From: Anaeromassilibacillus sp. An250
GTDB lineage: Bacteria; Bacillota; Clostridia; Oscillospirales; Acutalibacteraceae
Direction of reading: 5' to 3'
Assembly: GCF_002159845.1 (NCBI RefSeq)
Contig: NZ_NFJK01000012.1
Location: 40,170 to 104,169, forward strand
Length of the DNA: 64,000 bases
Positions 42,941-52,005 of the stretch are shown here, in pieces (positions within the stretch are counted from its first letter, which is position 1; each line of letters starts with the position of its first letter). The translations under genes and the position numbers were made by a program. The notes under the pieces are model-generated. The model was not told where the DNA came from. It saw only the letters and a program-made list of their open reading frames with translations, and ran no database searches.

Positions 42941-44377
42941 TTATCCTGCCGTGCTGCTGGACGTACTGCTTTCTTCCGTCGGCTGGGTCCCTTCCGAAGA
43001 GGCGGCGTCCTCACCGGTTGCCGAACCTTCCCCGGCCTCCTCCGGGATGGCGTCCGTCCCCTGCGCGCTCTGCGTCCCGGGGATTTCTGCAACTGCCGCC
43101 CCTTGGCGTACCAATGCGCTGACGGCGGCTTGCAGCTGCGCATCATCGGTATGGGCTAGTTCATCGCGCGCCAGCAAGTCCATCTGCTCCTCGGTCAAGG
43201 TGGCGGATATATCTGCGGCAATCCCTACGCCGTTGAACACGGTCCCTCCCGGCGTCAAATAATTCGCCACGGAAAGCGTAATCGCAGAACCGTCCGAAAG
43301 GGGGATGACCTCGTCCTTTGTGCCATATCCCGCCGTCGGTTGTCCGACAACCAGGCCCTTTTTGAATTCCTTTATATCCGCAGCAAAAATTTCTGCTGCG
43401 CCAAAGGTGGTCTCATTTGCAATGACGCTGATCGGAAGCGCAATCTCGTTGGATTTCGATGTATATTCCACCGTCGTCTGCCCATTCTTATCCTGCGTGG
43501 TCACCAGGTTGCCCGCCGGCAACAGGGTGTCCAGCATGGACGCCATCGCCTCCACGCTGCCACCGGAATTGTTCCGCAAGTCAATTACCAAACCCGCTAC
43601 TTTCTGCTTATTGAGCGAGGAAAGGGCGGAATTGAATTGCTCGACGCTGCTGTCGTTGAATTCAGAGATTTTGATGTATCCCACATTCCCGTTGATCACG
43701 GACGAAGTAATGCTCTGCTTGGTGTATTCCGCCCTGGTAACGGTGATTTCCAGATACTCCCCCTGCGGTTCCGTCCCAGACGAGTCTGTGCCGTCCGCAA
43801 CAGTATTCTCGCTCTCCGCGGCGGCTTCTGTAGGCTGGGCTGCGCGGTAAATCCCCAGGGTGACGGTCGTTCCGGCTGTCCCGTCCAGGCGGTTGAGCGC
43901 GTCGCCATACGTAATCCGGACAATCTCGCGGCCGTCCATCGAGACGATGGTATCGCCCTTTCGGATGCCGCTCTGCTCCGCGGGGGAATTCGGCATCACC
44001 TGGATGACTTCCATGTTGCCGTCCTCGTCCATGGCTGTTTTAATCCCAACGCCGGTGTTTTTCCCTGCCGTGCCGGTCTGATAGGTCTTATACCGTTCCG
44101 CGGACATGTACTGGGCCTGTAAATCGCCCAACCCCGCAATATATCCCGCGCAAATGCCATCGGTCAACTGCGTTTCGTTAATCTCACCGACGTAGTCCTG
44201 CCGCGCCTTTTGGTCGATCTCACTGAGCTTTGTGTACATCGCCTGCCGCTCGTTGACGTCGGCCACCTTTTCATTGAAGCTGTTCATCGCGTATACGTAT
44301 GTCAGGGATACGGTGACCGCCGCTGTGATCCCAGCAACAGCAACTGCCGCCCCCAGAGATATTTTCTTACCCATCAC
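42941..44377 (-). CDS. S41 (CtpA-like) peptidase homologue without the Ser/Lys dyad
   Basis: A 478-residue exported protein. An N-terminal membrane segment (about 7-30) is followed by a PDZ domain (about 105-185, VIQVMPNSPAEQSGIRKGD) and an S41 core (about 230-400, GYIKISEFNDSSVEQF, VIDLRNNSGG). In active C-terminal processing peptidases the nucleophile Ser lies in a SAS-A-E loop and the base Lys 25 residues later. Here the matching positions are Gly326 in NETTFGAAE and Tyr351 in PTAGYGTK, so both catalytic residues are absent. The C-terminal tail is low-complexity (Ser/Glu/Thr). It ends the ftsE-ftsX-M23-M23 series and is probably a non-enzymatic scaffold or peptide-binding regulator. Confidence 0.85.
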   Translation of the reverse strand: MMGKKISLGAAVAVAGITAAVTVSLTYVYAMNSFNEKVADVNERQAMYTKLSEIDQKARQDYVGEINETQLTDGICAGYIAGLGDLQAQYMSAERYKTYQTGTAGKNTGVGIKTAMDEDGNMEVIQVMPNSPAEQSGIRKGDTIVSMDGREIVRITYGDALNRLDGTAGTTVTLGIYRAAQPTEAAAESENTVADGTDSSGTEPQGEYLEITVTRAEYTKQSITSSVINGNVGYIKISEFNDSSVEQFNSALSSLNKQKVAGLVIDLRNNSGGSVEAMASMLDTLLPAGNLVTTQDKNGQTTVEYTSKSNEIALPISVIANETTFGAAEIFAADIKEFKKGLVVGQPTAGYGTKDEVIPLSDGSAITLSVANYLTPGGTVFNGVGIAADISATLTEEQMDLLARDELAHTDDAQLQAAVSALVRQGAAVAEIPGTQSAQGTDAIPEEAGEGSATGEDAASSEGTQPTEESSTSSSTAG

Positions 44378-44628
44378 ATATCATTCCTTACTATGCAGGT
44401 ATTTCCATCTTTCCGCCCCGCATCCATATTCCAAGAACCCTTTCATCCCTGAAAAAGATTCCGGCGGAGCCTGTTCATGTGTCCCCGGCCTTTTTTACTA
44501 TCATACCGGATTTCGTTTTCTTTTTATACGGCCAAATGTAAATTTTCTGTCAATCCTACCCGTTTTTGGCCCTTTCCAGCCATATATTGCCCGCTCCAAC
44601 GGTCCCATCCGCTGTTAACCATTGCTGG

Positions 44629-45996
44629 TCAACCTGCGGAAAACCAATTGAATGGGTTCTGCCGGACGCCGTCGACGCGCACTTCAAAATGCAGATGCGG
44701 GCCTGTAGAATCGCCTGTACTGCCCACATAGGCGATGGTCTGGCCCCGTTCCACCTGCTGGCCCGTGCTCACTGCCAAGCTGCTGGCGTGTGCATATAGG
44801 GTGGAGTAGCCGCCGCCGTGGTCGATCATCACAAAGTTGCCATAGCTGTTGTCCCAGCCCGCTTTTACTACCTTTCCGCTGTTCGCCGCCACAATCGGCG
44901 CCCCATCAATGCTGTTTCCATTGGTGCGGTTGATGTCGATCGCCTTGTGGTCGCTGCTGTAGCCGCAGGAAATGTGGGTATATCCCGGCACTGGCCAAGT
45001 AAACTGCCCGCCCACGTATTCCAGAGGGGCGTCGTTCACAACCGGTGGCGCGGAGGATTCCTGCTCGGGTTCTTCCACCGGCTGTGTGGAACTTTCGCTT
45101 TCCTCTTGGTTTTGCTGCGCCTGTTCCTGCTGTTTCCGCTGCTCTTCCTCCTGCTGGCGTTTGAGCTCCTCCTGTTGGCGCTTCTGCTCCGCATAATAAT
45201 CGGCCCACCACTGGTCGATCCGGTCGCCGGCCTCATTTTCTCTCCGGCGGATCTCCTCTTCCTCCATGGAGAGCGCGTCGCTCTCCGCCAGGATACCCTG
45301 TTCCTGATTGGCAATGCCGTCCAAAACATTCTGCGCTTCGCTCTGCAACGCCCCCAATTCGGTGCGCTTTTGATCCAAGGTGCTCTTCGCTTCGGTGAGA
45401 TCGGCCCGGTTCTGCTCAATCTCCGCTTTCTCCGCCGCAATCCCCTGCATCTCTTCCTTGAGGCCATTGATCAATGCGACGTCATGCTCCGTAATGCTGC
45501 GGAGCAAATAGGTCTTATTGGCCAGATCCATTACATTTTGGGAACTTAGGAGGATCTGTAGGGTACTGGCTTCCCCTGTCTTATAGATTGCGCACAAGCG
45601 CTTTTTCAATTCATCAAAGGTCGTATTGACTTCCTGCTGCTTGCCGGAAAGTTGTGCTGTCTTCTCCTGGATGCTGGTGTCCAGTGTTGAAACTTGCTGG
45701 TTTAAAACATTGATCTGGCTCTGGACATTCTGCATCTGGCTGTCCAGGGTTGCCTTATATTCCTGCTGCTTTGACTTATCCGCGCGCAGTTGGTCCAGCT
45801 TTGCTTTCGTCGCTTCCTGCTGTTGCTCTAATTTCTCACGCTGCTGCTCCAGCTCCTGCTGTTCCTGCTGGAGTGCATCCAGATCCCCCTCGGAAACGGC
45901 CGCGTCAGCGCACCGAAGCGACGTGGTAGAGGAGCACAGCACAGCTACCGCCGCCAGAACCGCGGCCACGCGCCGGATTTTTTTTGACTGCTTCAT
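44629..45996 (-). CDS. M23 peptidoglycan endopeptidase with coiled coil (EnvC/CwlO-like)
   Basis: A 455-residue exported protein. Signal peptide about 1-31; a long coiled coil (about 35-310, rich in Gln/Glu, LEQQREKLEQQQEATKAKL); a low-complexity linker (QEEEQRKQQEQAQQN, SSTQP); and a C-terminal LytM domain (about 335-455) with the zinc-site HKAID and GPHLHFEVR. All metal ligands appear intact. Coiled-coil M23 proteins next to ftsEX are the usual FtsEX-regulated hydrolases or activators (EnvC, PcsB, CwlO functional class). The ATG at 45996 follows AAAGGAGGGAATCC. It is a close paralogue of the gene at 46164. Confidence 0.9.
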   Translation of the reverse strand: MKQSKKIRRVAAVLAAVAVLCSSTTSLRCADAAVSEGDLDALQQEQQELEQQREKLEQQQEATKAKLDQLRADKSKQQEYKATLDSQMQNVQSQINVLNQQVSTLDTSIQEKTAQLSGKQQEVNTTFDELKKRLCAIYKTGEASTLQILLSSQNVMDLANKTYLLRSITEHDVALINGLKEEMQGIAAEKAEIEQNRADLTEAKSTLDQKRTELGALQSEAQNVLDGIANQEQGILAESDALSMEEEEIRRRENEAGDRIDQWWADYYAEQKRQQEELKRQQEEEQRKQQEQAQQNQEESESSTQPVEEPEQESSAPPVVNDAPLEYVGGQFTWPVPGYTHISCGYSSDHKAIDINRTNGNSIDGAPIVAANSGKVVKAGWDNSYGNFVMIDHGGGYSTLYAHASSLAVSTGQQVERGQTIAYVGSTGDSTGPHLHFEVRVDGVRQNPFNWFSAG

Positions 45997-46163
45997 GGAT
46001 TCCCTCCTTTGCACAACCCCTTTTATCCGATTTGAAACAGGCATGTCCCGCCGGAAATCCCATCCGCCGCAGGGCCTGCCACCCGCAAGCAACGACGGAT
46101 CTGCGGACGCCGCTGCGGGCGCCCCTTCCCAAAAGGACATGCCTGTCTAAAATGCGCTTCTAA

Positions 46164-47420
46164 TTAAGAGAACCAATTGAACGGGTTCTTCCGCACGCCG
46201 TTGACACGAATCTCAAAATGCAGATGCGGCCCCGTCGAATTCCCGGTGCTGCCAACATAGGCGATGGTCTGCCCGCGGCTCACGGTTTGCCCTTTGCTGA
46301 CCGCCAGGCTGCTCGCATGGGCGTATAAGGTCGAATATCCACCGCCGTGGTCGATCATCACATAGTTGCCATAGCTGTAATGCCAGCCTGCCACAACCAC
46401 TGTACCGCCGTTTGCCGCCACGATCGGCGCGCCGGAAATGCTCTTTCCGTTGGTCCGGTTGATGTCGATGGCCTTATGGCCGCTGCTGTAACCGCAGGAA
46501 ATGTGCGTATAGCCCGGCACCGGCCAGGTGAACTGCCCGCCTACATAGCTCTCTGGCGCCGTGGTGTTGCTGCTTCCGCCGCTATTCCCACCGCTGCTTC
46601 CACTGTTCTGGGAGGCATAATAATCCGCCCACCATTGGTCGATTTCCGCGGCAGCCTGTGCCTCTTCCTGCTCAATCCTTCTCTGTTCCGCAGCAAGGCT
46701 GTCGCTCTCCGACTGCATCGACTGCTCGTTTGCGGTCAGCTCATCCAGCACGCGCTGGGCCTCGCTTTCCAACGTACCTAATTCGTTGCGCTTGTTATCG
46801 AGCTCCGTCTTCGCTGCGGCGACCTCTTGGCGGTTCTGCTCGATCTCCGCCTTTTCGTCTGCAATGGACTGCAACTCTTCTTTGAGCGTATTGATCAATT
46901 CTGTGTCATGCTCGGTGATTACCTGCAAGAGATGGGTCTTATTGGCAAGATCCATCACATTCTCGGAATTCAAAAGGATCTGTAAGTTGCTCGCTTCGCC
47001 CGTCTTATACAGGGCACAGAGGCGTTCCTTTAGCTGCTCATAGTTAAAGTCAATGTCGGCCTGCTTGTCGGCAATCTGCTCTGTTTTTTCCGTAATGTTT
47101 TGATCCAGTGTGGAAATTTGCTCGTTCAGCACCGTGATCTGGCTCTGGAGGTTTTCCATCTGCTGATCCAGTGTATTTTTGTATTCCAGCTGTTTTTCTT
47201 TATCCGCCTTCAAACTGGCCAGCTTCTGGTCGGTTGCCGCCTGCTGCTTGGCCAACTCCTGCTTCTGCTGCTGCAAGTCCTTTTGCTTCTGTTGCAGATC
47301 GGAAAGCTGGTCGGACGAGGCTGCATCCACATGCAGCTGGATCGCGCCCGGCGCGCAGAATACGGAAAACGCCAATACCAATGCCACAAACCCCTTGAGC
47401 CATCTCTTCTTACAGGCCAC
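46164..47420 (-). CDS. M23 peptidoglycan endopeptidase with coiled coil, paralogue next to ftsX
   Basis: A 418-residue exported protein. Signal peptide about 1-35, coiled coil about 38-275 (DLQQKQKDLQQQKQELAKQQ), a short Gly/Ser linker, and a LytM domain (about 295-418) with HKAIDINR and GPHLHFEIR. GTG start at 47420, preceded by GGAGGAGATTTAG, overlaps the end of ftsX, so translation is coupled. This direct link makes it the prime candidate for the hydrolase activated by FtsEX. It differs from the 44629 paralogue mainly by a shorter linker. Confidence 0.92.
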   Translation of the reverse strand: MACKKRWLKGFVALVLAFSVFCAPGAIQLHVDAASSDQLSDLQQKQKDLQQQKQELAKQQAATDQKLASLKADKEKQLEYKNTLDQQMENLQSQITVLNEQISTLDQNITEKTEQIADKQADIDFNYEQLKERLCALYKTGEASNLQILLNSENVMDLANKTHLLQVITEHDTELINTLKEELQSIADEKAEIEQNRQEVAAAKTELDNKRNELGTLESEAQRVLDELTANEQSMQSESDSLAAEQRRIEQEEAQAAAEIDQWWADYYASQNSGSSGGNSGGSSNTTAPESYVGGQFTWPVPGYTHISCGYSSGHKAIDINRTNGKSISGAPIVAANGGTVVVAGWHYSYGNYVMIDHGGGYSTLYAHASSLAVSKGQTVSRGQTIAYVGSTGNSTGPHLHFEIRVNGVRKNPFNWFS

Positions 47421-48366
47421 CTAAATCTCCTCCTTCTTTCTTCAGGTATTTACCGAGCGTAATCAGGCCGCCCAGGGCGCCAAACAAGGCGCCGGCCAAC
47501 ATAAAGATCAGAGTAATGCGCCAAGTGATGGGCCCGATGTCCACCGGCGAAAACAAGGGGATCGACGCAATGGAGGACACCAGCTTGTTATAGACGAGCA
47601 CCAGCAACCCGCTGGCCACCCCGCCGGACAGGAGGCCGATAATCACGCCTTCCACGATAAAGGGGACCCGGACAAACCAGTTTGTCGCACCCACGGATTT
47701 CATAATGCTGATTTCCAACCGCCGTGAGAACATCGTCACACGGATCGTATTGGAAATGATAAACAGGGAAACAAGGCTCAAAATCAGGACAATCCAAAAG
47801 CCTACGGAGGTCACTAGGTTGTCCAAGCTGGTGAGCTGCTCCGCGATGTCGGAATAATCGATGATCTCGTCCACGCCATTGATCGCTTCAATCTGCGCCG
47901 CCGTCTCATCATACAGATTCAGGTCCTTCATCGAGATGCGGAACGCATCCGGCAGGAAATTTTCATCCCCCAAAAGGCCCTCCAATACGGTGCCGTCGTC
48001 GCCCAGCATATCCAACATATTTTGCACAGCGTCCTGCTTTGAGACAAATTCACATTCTTCAATATTGTCCAGCTGCTTGATCTCCTGCCCCACCCGGAGG
48101 CTGGTCAAGGTGGGCAGCCCTTCTTGAAGGTAGACCGTCGTGGAGTTGTTCCCCTCCAGCGACTTCATAGCCACATCCACATTCATGGAAAAGAGCACCG
48201 CCGCGCCCGTCAACAGCAGGCAGGAAACCAGCACGCCAACGGAGGCGAAACTCATGGTCCGGTTGCTCCAAATATTCTTAACGCCCTCTTTCAGCAAGTA
48301 CCCCAAGCTGGAAAGCCGGGAACCGGACCGTTTCTTTGGGGTACGTACCGTTTTAATCTTGCGCAT
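47410..48366 (-). CDS. ftsX: Cell division protein FtsX
   Basis: A 318-residue ABC-type membrane protein. A cytoplasmic N-terminus (RKIKTVRTPKKRSGSRLSS), a first transmembrane helix (about 36-60), an extracytoplasmic domain of about 110 residues (EGNNSTTVYLQEG to NGVDEIIDYSD), and three C-terminal helices with SLVSLFIISNTIRVTMFSRR and MKSVGATNWFVRVPF. This topology is typical of FtsX, which transmits FtsE ATPase activity to a periplasmic or extracellular hydrolase. I chose ATG 48366 (RBS GAGGTGGAACC); it overlaps ftsE by 14 bp. Confidence 0.94.
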   Translation of the reverse strand: MRKIKTVRTPKKRSGSRLSSLGYLLKEGVKNIWSNRTMSFASVGVLVSCLLLTGAAVLFSMNVDVAMKSLEGNNSTTVYLQEGLPTLTSLRVGQEIKQLDNIEECEFVSKQDAVQNMLDMLGDDGTVLEGLLGDENFLPDAFRISMKDLNLYDETAAQIEAINGVDEIIDYSDIAEQLTSLDNLVTSVGFWIVLILSLVSLFIISNTIRVTMFSRRLEISIMKSVGATNWFVRVPFIVEGVIIGLLSGGVASGLLVLVYNKLVSSIASIPLFSPVDIGPITWRITLIFMLAGALFGALGGLITLGKYLKKEGGDLGGL

Positions 48367-49045
48367 CTGGTTCCACCTCCATCGAAGCTGTATCGGCCAC
48401 GATCCGGCCGTCATGAATCTCTACCACACGCTTATGGAAGTGCTTGACCAAAGAGTGCTCATGCGTCACCATGAGGATGGTGGTCCCCCTCCGGTTGATC
48501 TCGCTGAGCAGGTCGACAATTTCAAACGAGAGCGCCGGGTCGATATTCCCGGTGGGCTCGTCTGCGATGATGAGCTTCGGGTTGTTGACCAGTGCGCGCG
48601 CAAGCCCAACACGCTGCTGCTCGCCGCCAGAGAGTTCGTTCGGGCGGCATTTCTGCTTATCCTGCAAATTTAGCAGGCTCAATATGTAGGGCACGCGCTT
48701 TTTGATTTCGCTCTGTGTGGCCCCGATCACATGCATAGCGAAGGCCACGTTTTCATAGACCGTCATGTTATCGATCAAACGGAAATCCTGGAAAACGATG
48801 CCCATCATGCGCCGGAGATACGGGATCTCCCGCTTTTTTAGGCTGGTAATATGGGTGCCGTTGACGATAATATCGCCCTCATTGGGCGTTTCCTCACACA
48901 TAATCAATTTCAAGAACGTACTCTTTCCGGCGCCGGAAGAGCCTACGATAAATACAAACTCCCCGTCTGCAACGGTCAAATTCACATTTTGCAGTGCATG
49001 TGTCCCGTTGCTATATGTCTTGCTCACATTTTTAAATTCAATCAT
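48353..49045 (-). CDS. ftsE: Cell division ATP-binding protein FtsE
   Basis: A 230-residue ABC ATPase. Walker A GSSGAGKSTFLK, Q-loop MGIVFQDFRLI, signature LSGGEQQRVGLARAL, Walker B LIIADEPTGNID and H-switch VTHEHSLV are all intact. FtsE powers FtsX to control septal peptidoglycan hydrolysis. The ATG at 49045 follows GGGAGAGAAA. The leader region upstream (49046-49387) separates it from the CdaR regulator. Confidence 0.96.
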   Translation of the reverse strand: MIEFKNVSKTYSNGTHALQNVNLTVADGEFVFIVGSSGAGKSTFLKLIMCEETPNEGDIIVNGTHITSLKKREIPYLRRMMGIVFQDFRLIDNMTVYENVAFAMHVIGATQSEIKKRVPYILSLLNLQDKQKCRPNELSGGEQQRVGLARALVNNPKLIIADEPTGNIDPALSFEIVDLLSEINRRGTTILMVTHEHSLVKHFHKRVVEIHDGRIVADTASMEVEPDAQD

Positions 49046-49387
49046 TTTCTCTCTCCCAAAGCCCTGCGGTGCATAAAAACCGCGCCAAGGGCGCAGATCC
49101 CCCTTGGACCATAAAAGACCGGTTATCAAAACGCCGTGCGGTTTTCAAAGCACACGATGGTTTCTATCTCGAAACGGGATGTTCCATCCCCGCGTAATTA
49201 CCATATCTGCCCAGCCGGTGCGGCTGTAAGCCGTTTCAACAGGCCGTTTTCTATACACAGAACAGCACCCACCGGCATGTTTACATAATACCAATGGGTG
49301 CTGTATTTATTGTTTTCAAAAAGAAATAATTTGTAATATTTTTGTAATTTTTTAAGCTTCCGACAACCTCCGGCAAAAATCCCTCTA
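49046..49387. other. Intergenic region with inverted repeat
   Basis: No gene is supported. An inverted repeat ACAGCACCCA / TGGGTGCTGT at about 49260-49302 lies between cdaR-like and ftsE; a T-rich tail appears on neither strand strongly enough to call it a terminator. It could be a terminator of cdaR or a regulatory site for ftsE. Confidence 0.4.
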
Positions 49388-50473
49388 TTAGAACTTGACC
49401 GGATTCGAAGAAAGGTACTTTTTGACCATCAGCGCCACTTTAAAGACGATTGCGTCCTCGAACTCGCGCAGGTCCAGACCGGTGATCTTCTTGATCTTCT
49501 CCAAGCGGTACACCAGCGTATTGCGGTGTACAAACAGCTTACGGGATGTCTCCGAGACATTCAGGTTGTTCTCAAAGAAGCGCTGGATGGTAAACAACGT
49601 CTCGTGGTCCAGGGACTCGATCGAGCCGCGCTTAAAGACCTCTTTGAGGAACATTTCGCACAGGGTCGTCGGCAACTGATAGATCAGACGCGCAATGCCC
49701 AGATTGTCATAGCTGACGATGGCGCGCTCCGTATCGAACACCTTGCCGACCTCCAAAGCAACCTGCGCCTCTTTAAAGGAACGGGCCAAATCCTTGATGC
49801 CAACTACAATGGTGCCGATGCCGACCACGCAATGCGTATAAAATTCGCTGGAGAGGGTATCCACAATGGAACCGGCCAGCTTTTCCAAGTCCTTCGGTTC
49901 AATGCCCGCCCGGATCTCCTTGACCAACGCAATGTCTGTCTCGTTGATGTTGATGATAAAATCCTTGCTCTTATCCGGGAAGAGGTTCTGGATCACATCG
50001 TAAGCGGAAATATCGGACTTGTTTGTAATCTTAATCAACATGCAGACCCGGCTGACGTCGGAATTAAAGCGCAGTTCCCGCGCTTTCAGATAAATATCGC
50101 CGGGAAGGATATTGTCCAAGATCACGTTTTTAATAAAGTTGCTGCGGTCATACTTTTCATCGTAGTATTGTTTGATGCTGCTCAAAGAGATGGCAAGCAG
50201 CGATGCATACCGGCTGGCTTCCGGGTCTGAACCGGAGACAAACACCGCATATTCCGGCCGCGGCCTGCTGCCAAAGGATTTGTAGGTGTAACCATTCACC
50301 ACAAAGGTTCCCGGAGCTGCCAAGACATCGGCGGTAATGCTGTCGTTGACCTCGCCGATCCGCCCCAGCTCGCTGCAGGCAATAATGACGGACGTCTCGT
50401 CGATCACACCGATTGTGCGGTCAATAGCGTCCCTCATCTGGTGAATAACCCCTTGAAATAGTCTGTTTGACAT
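49388..50473 (-). CDS. CdaR/PucR-type transcriptional regulator
   Basis: A 361-residue regulator. The N-terminal sensory part (about 1-130) includes a diacid-recognition-like stretch (GVIDETSVIIACSELGRIG, then VNGYTYKSFG), a central GGDEF-like alpha/beta domain (about 150-275), and a C-terminal PucR-type HTH: FFENNLNVSETSRKLFVHRN and TLVYRLEKIKKITGLDL. Members control sugar-acid, purine or carbohydrate genes. No catabolic operon adjoins it, but an ABC ATPase gene lies upstream. The ligand is unknown. Confidence 0.88.
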   Translation of the reverse strand: MSNRLFQGVIHQMRDAIDRTIGVIDETSVIIACSELGRIGEVNDSITADVLAAPGTFVVNGYTYKSFGSRPRPEYAVFVSGSDPEASRYASLLAISLSSIKQYYDEKYDRSNFIKNVILDNILPGDIYLKARELRFNSDVSRVCMLIKITNKSDISAYDVIQNLFPDKSKDFIININETDIALVKEIRAGIEPKDLEKLAGSIVDTLSSEFYTHCVVGIGTIVVGIKDLARSFKEAQVALEVGKVFDTERAIVSYDNLGIARLIYQLPTTLCEMFLKEVFKRGSIESLDHETLFTIQRFFENNLNVSETSRKLFVHRNTLVYRLEKIKKITGLDLREFEDAIVFKVALMVKKYLSSNPVKF

Positions 50474-50683
50474 GCTGCTCCCTCACTTTATCTATATTTG
50501 CTAATCTTGATGGTGGATTCTATAAAAAGGCTACATATATTTTACATAAAAGCAGCACACATTTCAACTATATATCACAAAATAAAAAATTTTTTTGTGG
50601 AAATTGCCGCGTAATTTACAATTTGTTCATATTTCAGAGGGCTATTTTTCTAGCTGAGCTTTCCCAAGCCACAGAAAGCCTGT

Positions 50684-51796
50684 TCAACGCCAAATCGTAT
50701 GCTCTGTATCGCTGTCGAAAAGCTTTATTTTCTCCATATCAAAGGCGATTTGGATCTGTTCGCCGCTCTGCCGCATCGCATCTGCGTCAACCCCTGCTGT
50801 GATGGAATGTCCGCTGCACGTCAGATAGAGATAGGATTCCCCGCCAACGGACTCCATAACCTCGACTTCTGCATTTACAACGCCCTTTTCCATTTTTTCC
50901 ACAAAGGCGGGATCGTCATGGACATCCTTCGGGCGCACCCCCAGGACAACGTTCTTGCCCACATAGCTCTTCAAAACGCCGGTTCCATCCCAGCCTTGCG
51001 GCATACGCACGGCACTCTTTCCGAACGTGAACGTATAATCCGAACCGTCCGCGCCCACCTTGACATTGAGGAAATTCATCGGAGGATTGCCAAGGAAGCC
51101 CGCCACAAACTGGTTGGCCGGGGACGCATAGAGTTCTTCCGGCGCACCTGCCTGCTGGATAAAGCCTTCCTTCATTACGGCAATCCGGTCCCCTAAAGCC
51201 ACCGCTTCGGCTTGATCCTTCGTTGCATAAAGGATGGTGATCCCCAACCGCTTATGAAGTTCGCGAAGCTCCTTCCCCATTTGCGCGCGCAGTTTTTCGT
51301 CCAAATGGACAAATGGCTCATCCAAAAGGAGGACCTTATGCCCTTGCACCATGGCCCGGGCCAGCATTACCATCTGCTGTTGCATGGAAGTAAGCGCGCC
51401 CGGCTTTCGGTCCAGCAACGGATCGATTTGCAACAAGCCGGCAACCTCCTGCACATGCCGTTCCACCTCTGCCTCCGGCATCCGGTGCATTTTTAGGCGG
51501 AACGCTAAGTTCTCCTTGACCGTTAACTCCGGATAGAGAACGTGGTTCGGCAGGACCATCGCGATGTCCCGTTGCTGCGGAAAAAGCTGATTCACCACCA
51601 CGCCGCCGATATAGATATCCCCTTCGGTTGGCGTCTCCAGGCCGGCAATGAGCTGGAACAAAGTGGACTTTCCGGAGCCTTCCGGACCCGCCACAACCAG
51701 GAACTCCCCTTCGGCCGCTTCCAATGTGCAATCCCGCACCGCTACCACTCCATTGTGGAACGTCTTACAAACATGCCTCAATGATATGTTCGCCAT
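50684..51796 (-). CDS. MalK/UgpC-type ABC ATPase with degenerate motifs
   Basis: A 370-residue sugar-importer-type ATPase. Walker A GPEGSGKST (37-45) and Walker B KVLLLDEPF (D159, E160) are normal and the C-terminal OB-fold regulatory domain is present. However, three conserved positions differ: the Q-loop Gln is Pro83 (VLPNHVLYP), the LSGGQ signature reads LTSMQ (135-139), and the H-switch His is Lys193 (YATKDQAE). Such changes usually abolish or slow ATP hydrolysis. No permease or binding protein lies next to it, as is common for multitask MsmK-type ATPases. It may be a regulatory or pseudo-ATPase relic. Confidence 0.88.
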   Translation of the reverse strand: MANISLRHVCKTFHNGVVAVRDCTLEAAEGEFLVVAGPEGSGKSTLFQLIAGLETPTEGDIYIGGVVVNQLFPQQRDIAMVLPNHVLYPELTVKENLAFRLKMHRMPEAEVERHVQEVAGLLQIDPLLDRKPGALTSMQQQMVMLARAMVQGHKVLLLDEPFVHLDEKLRAQMGKELRELHKRLGITILYATKDQAEAVALGDRIAVMKEGFIQQAGAPEELYASPANQFVAGFLGNPPMNFLNVKVGADGSDYTFTFGKSAVRMPQGWDGTGVLKSYVGKNVVLGVRPKDVHDDPAFVEKMEKGVVNAEVEVMESVGGESYLYLTCSGHSITAGVDADAMRQSGEQIQIAFDMEKIKLFDSDTEHTIWR

Positions 51797-52005
51797 ATTA
51801 CAAATCCTCCAAAAAGCGAGTCTTTCCTAAATTCCGTCAAGAACCCTGTTTCCCTCTGCAACGATGAAAAACAAGCGTCCCGTCCCTATGTCAAAAAACG
51901 GGGCTAGTCCTTATCATATCAGATGCCCCCCTATTTGAACAGGCGATTTTTACCCAAAAATGCAACAACACCTTTATGAAAATCCGCTAAAAGACAAATG
52001 CTTTC

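Noticed and set aside
42718..43146. Extension of the 42157 gene to an upstream start
   Set aside because: The added sequence is Arg/Pro-rich and overlaps the end of the S41 gene on the same strand.
49260..49302. Inverted repeat between cdaR-like gene and ftsE as a terminator
   Set aside because: No convincing T-tract follows on the minus strand; listed only as an inverted repeat within the intergenic entry.
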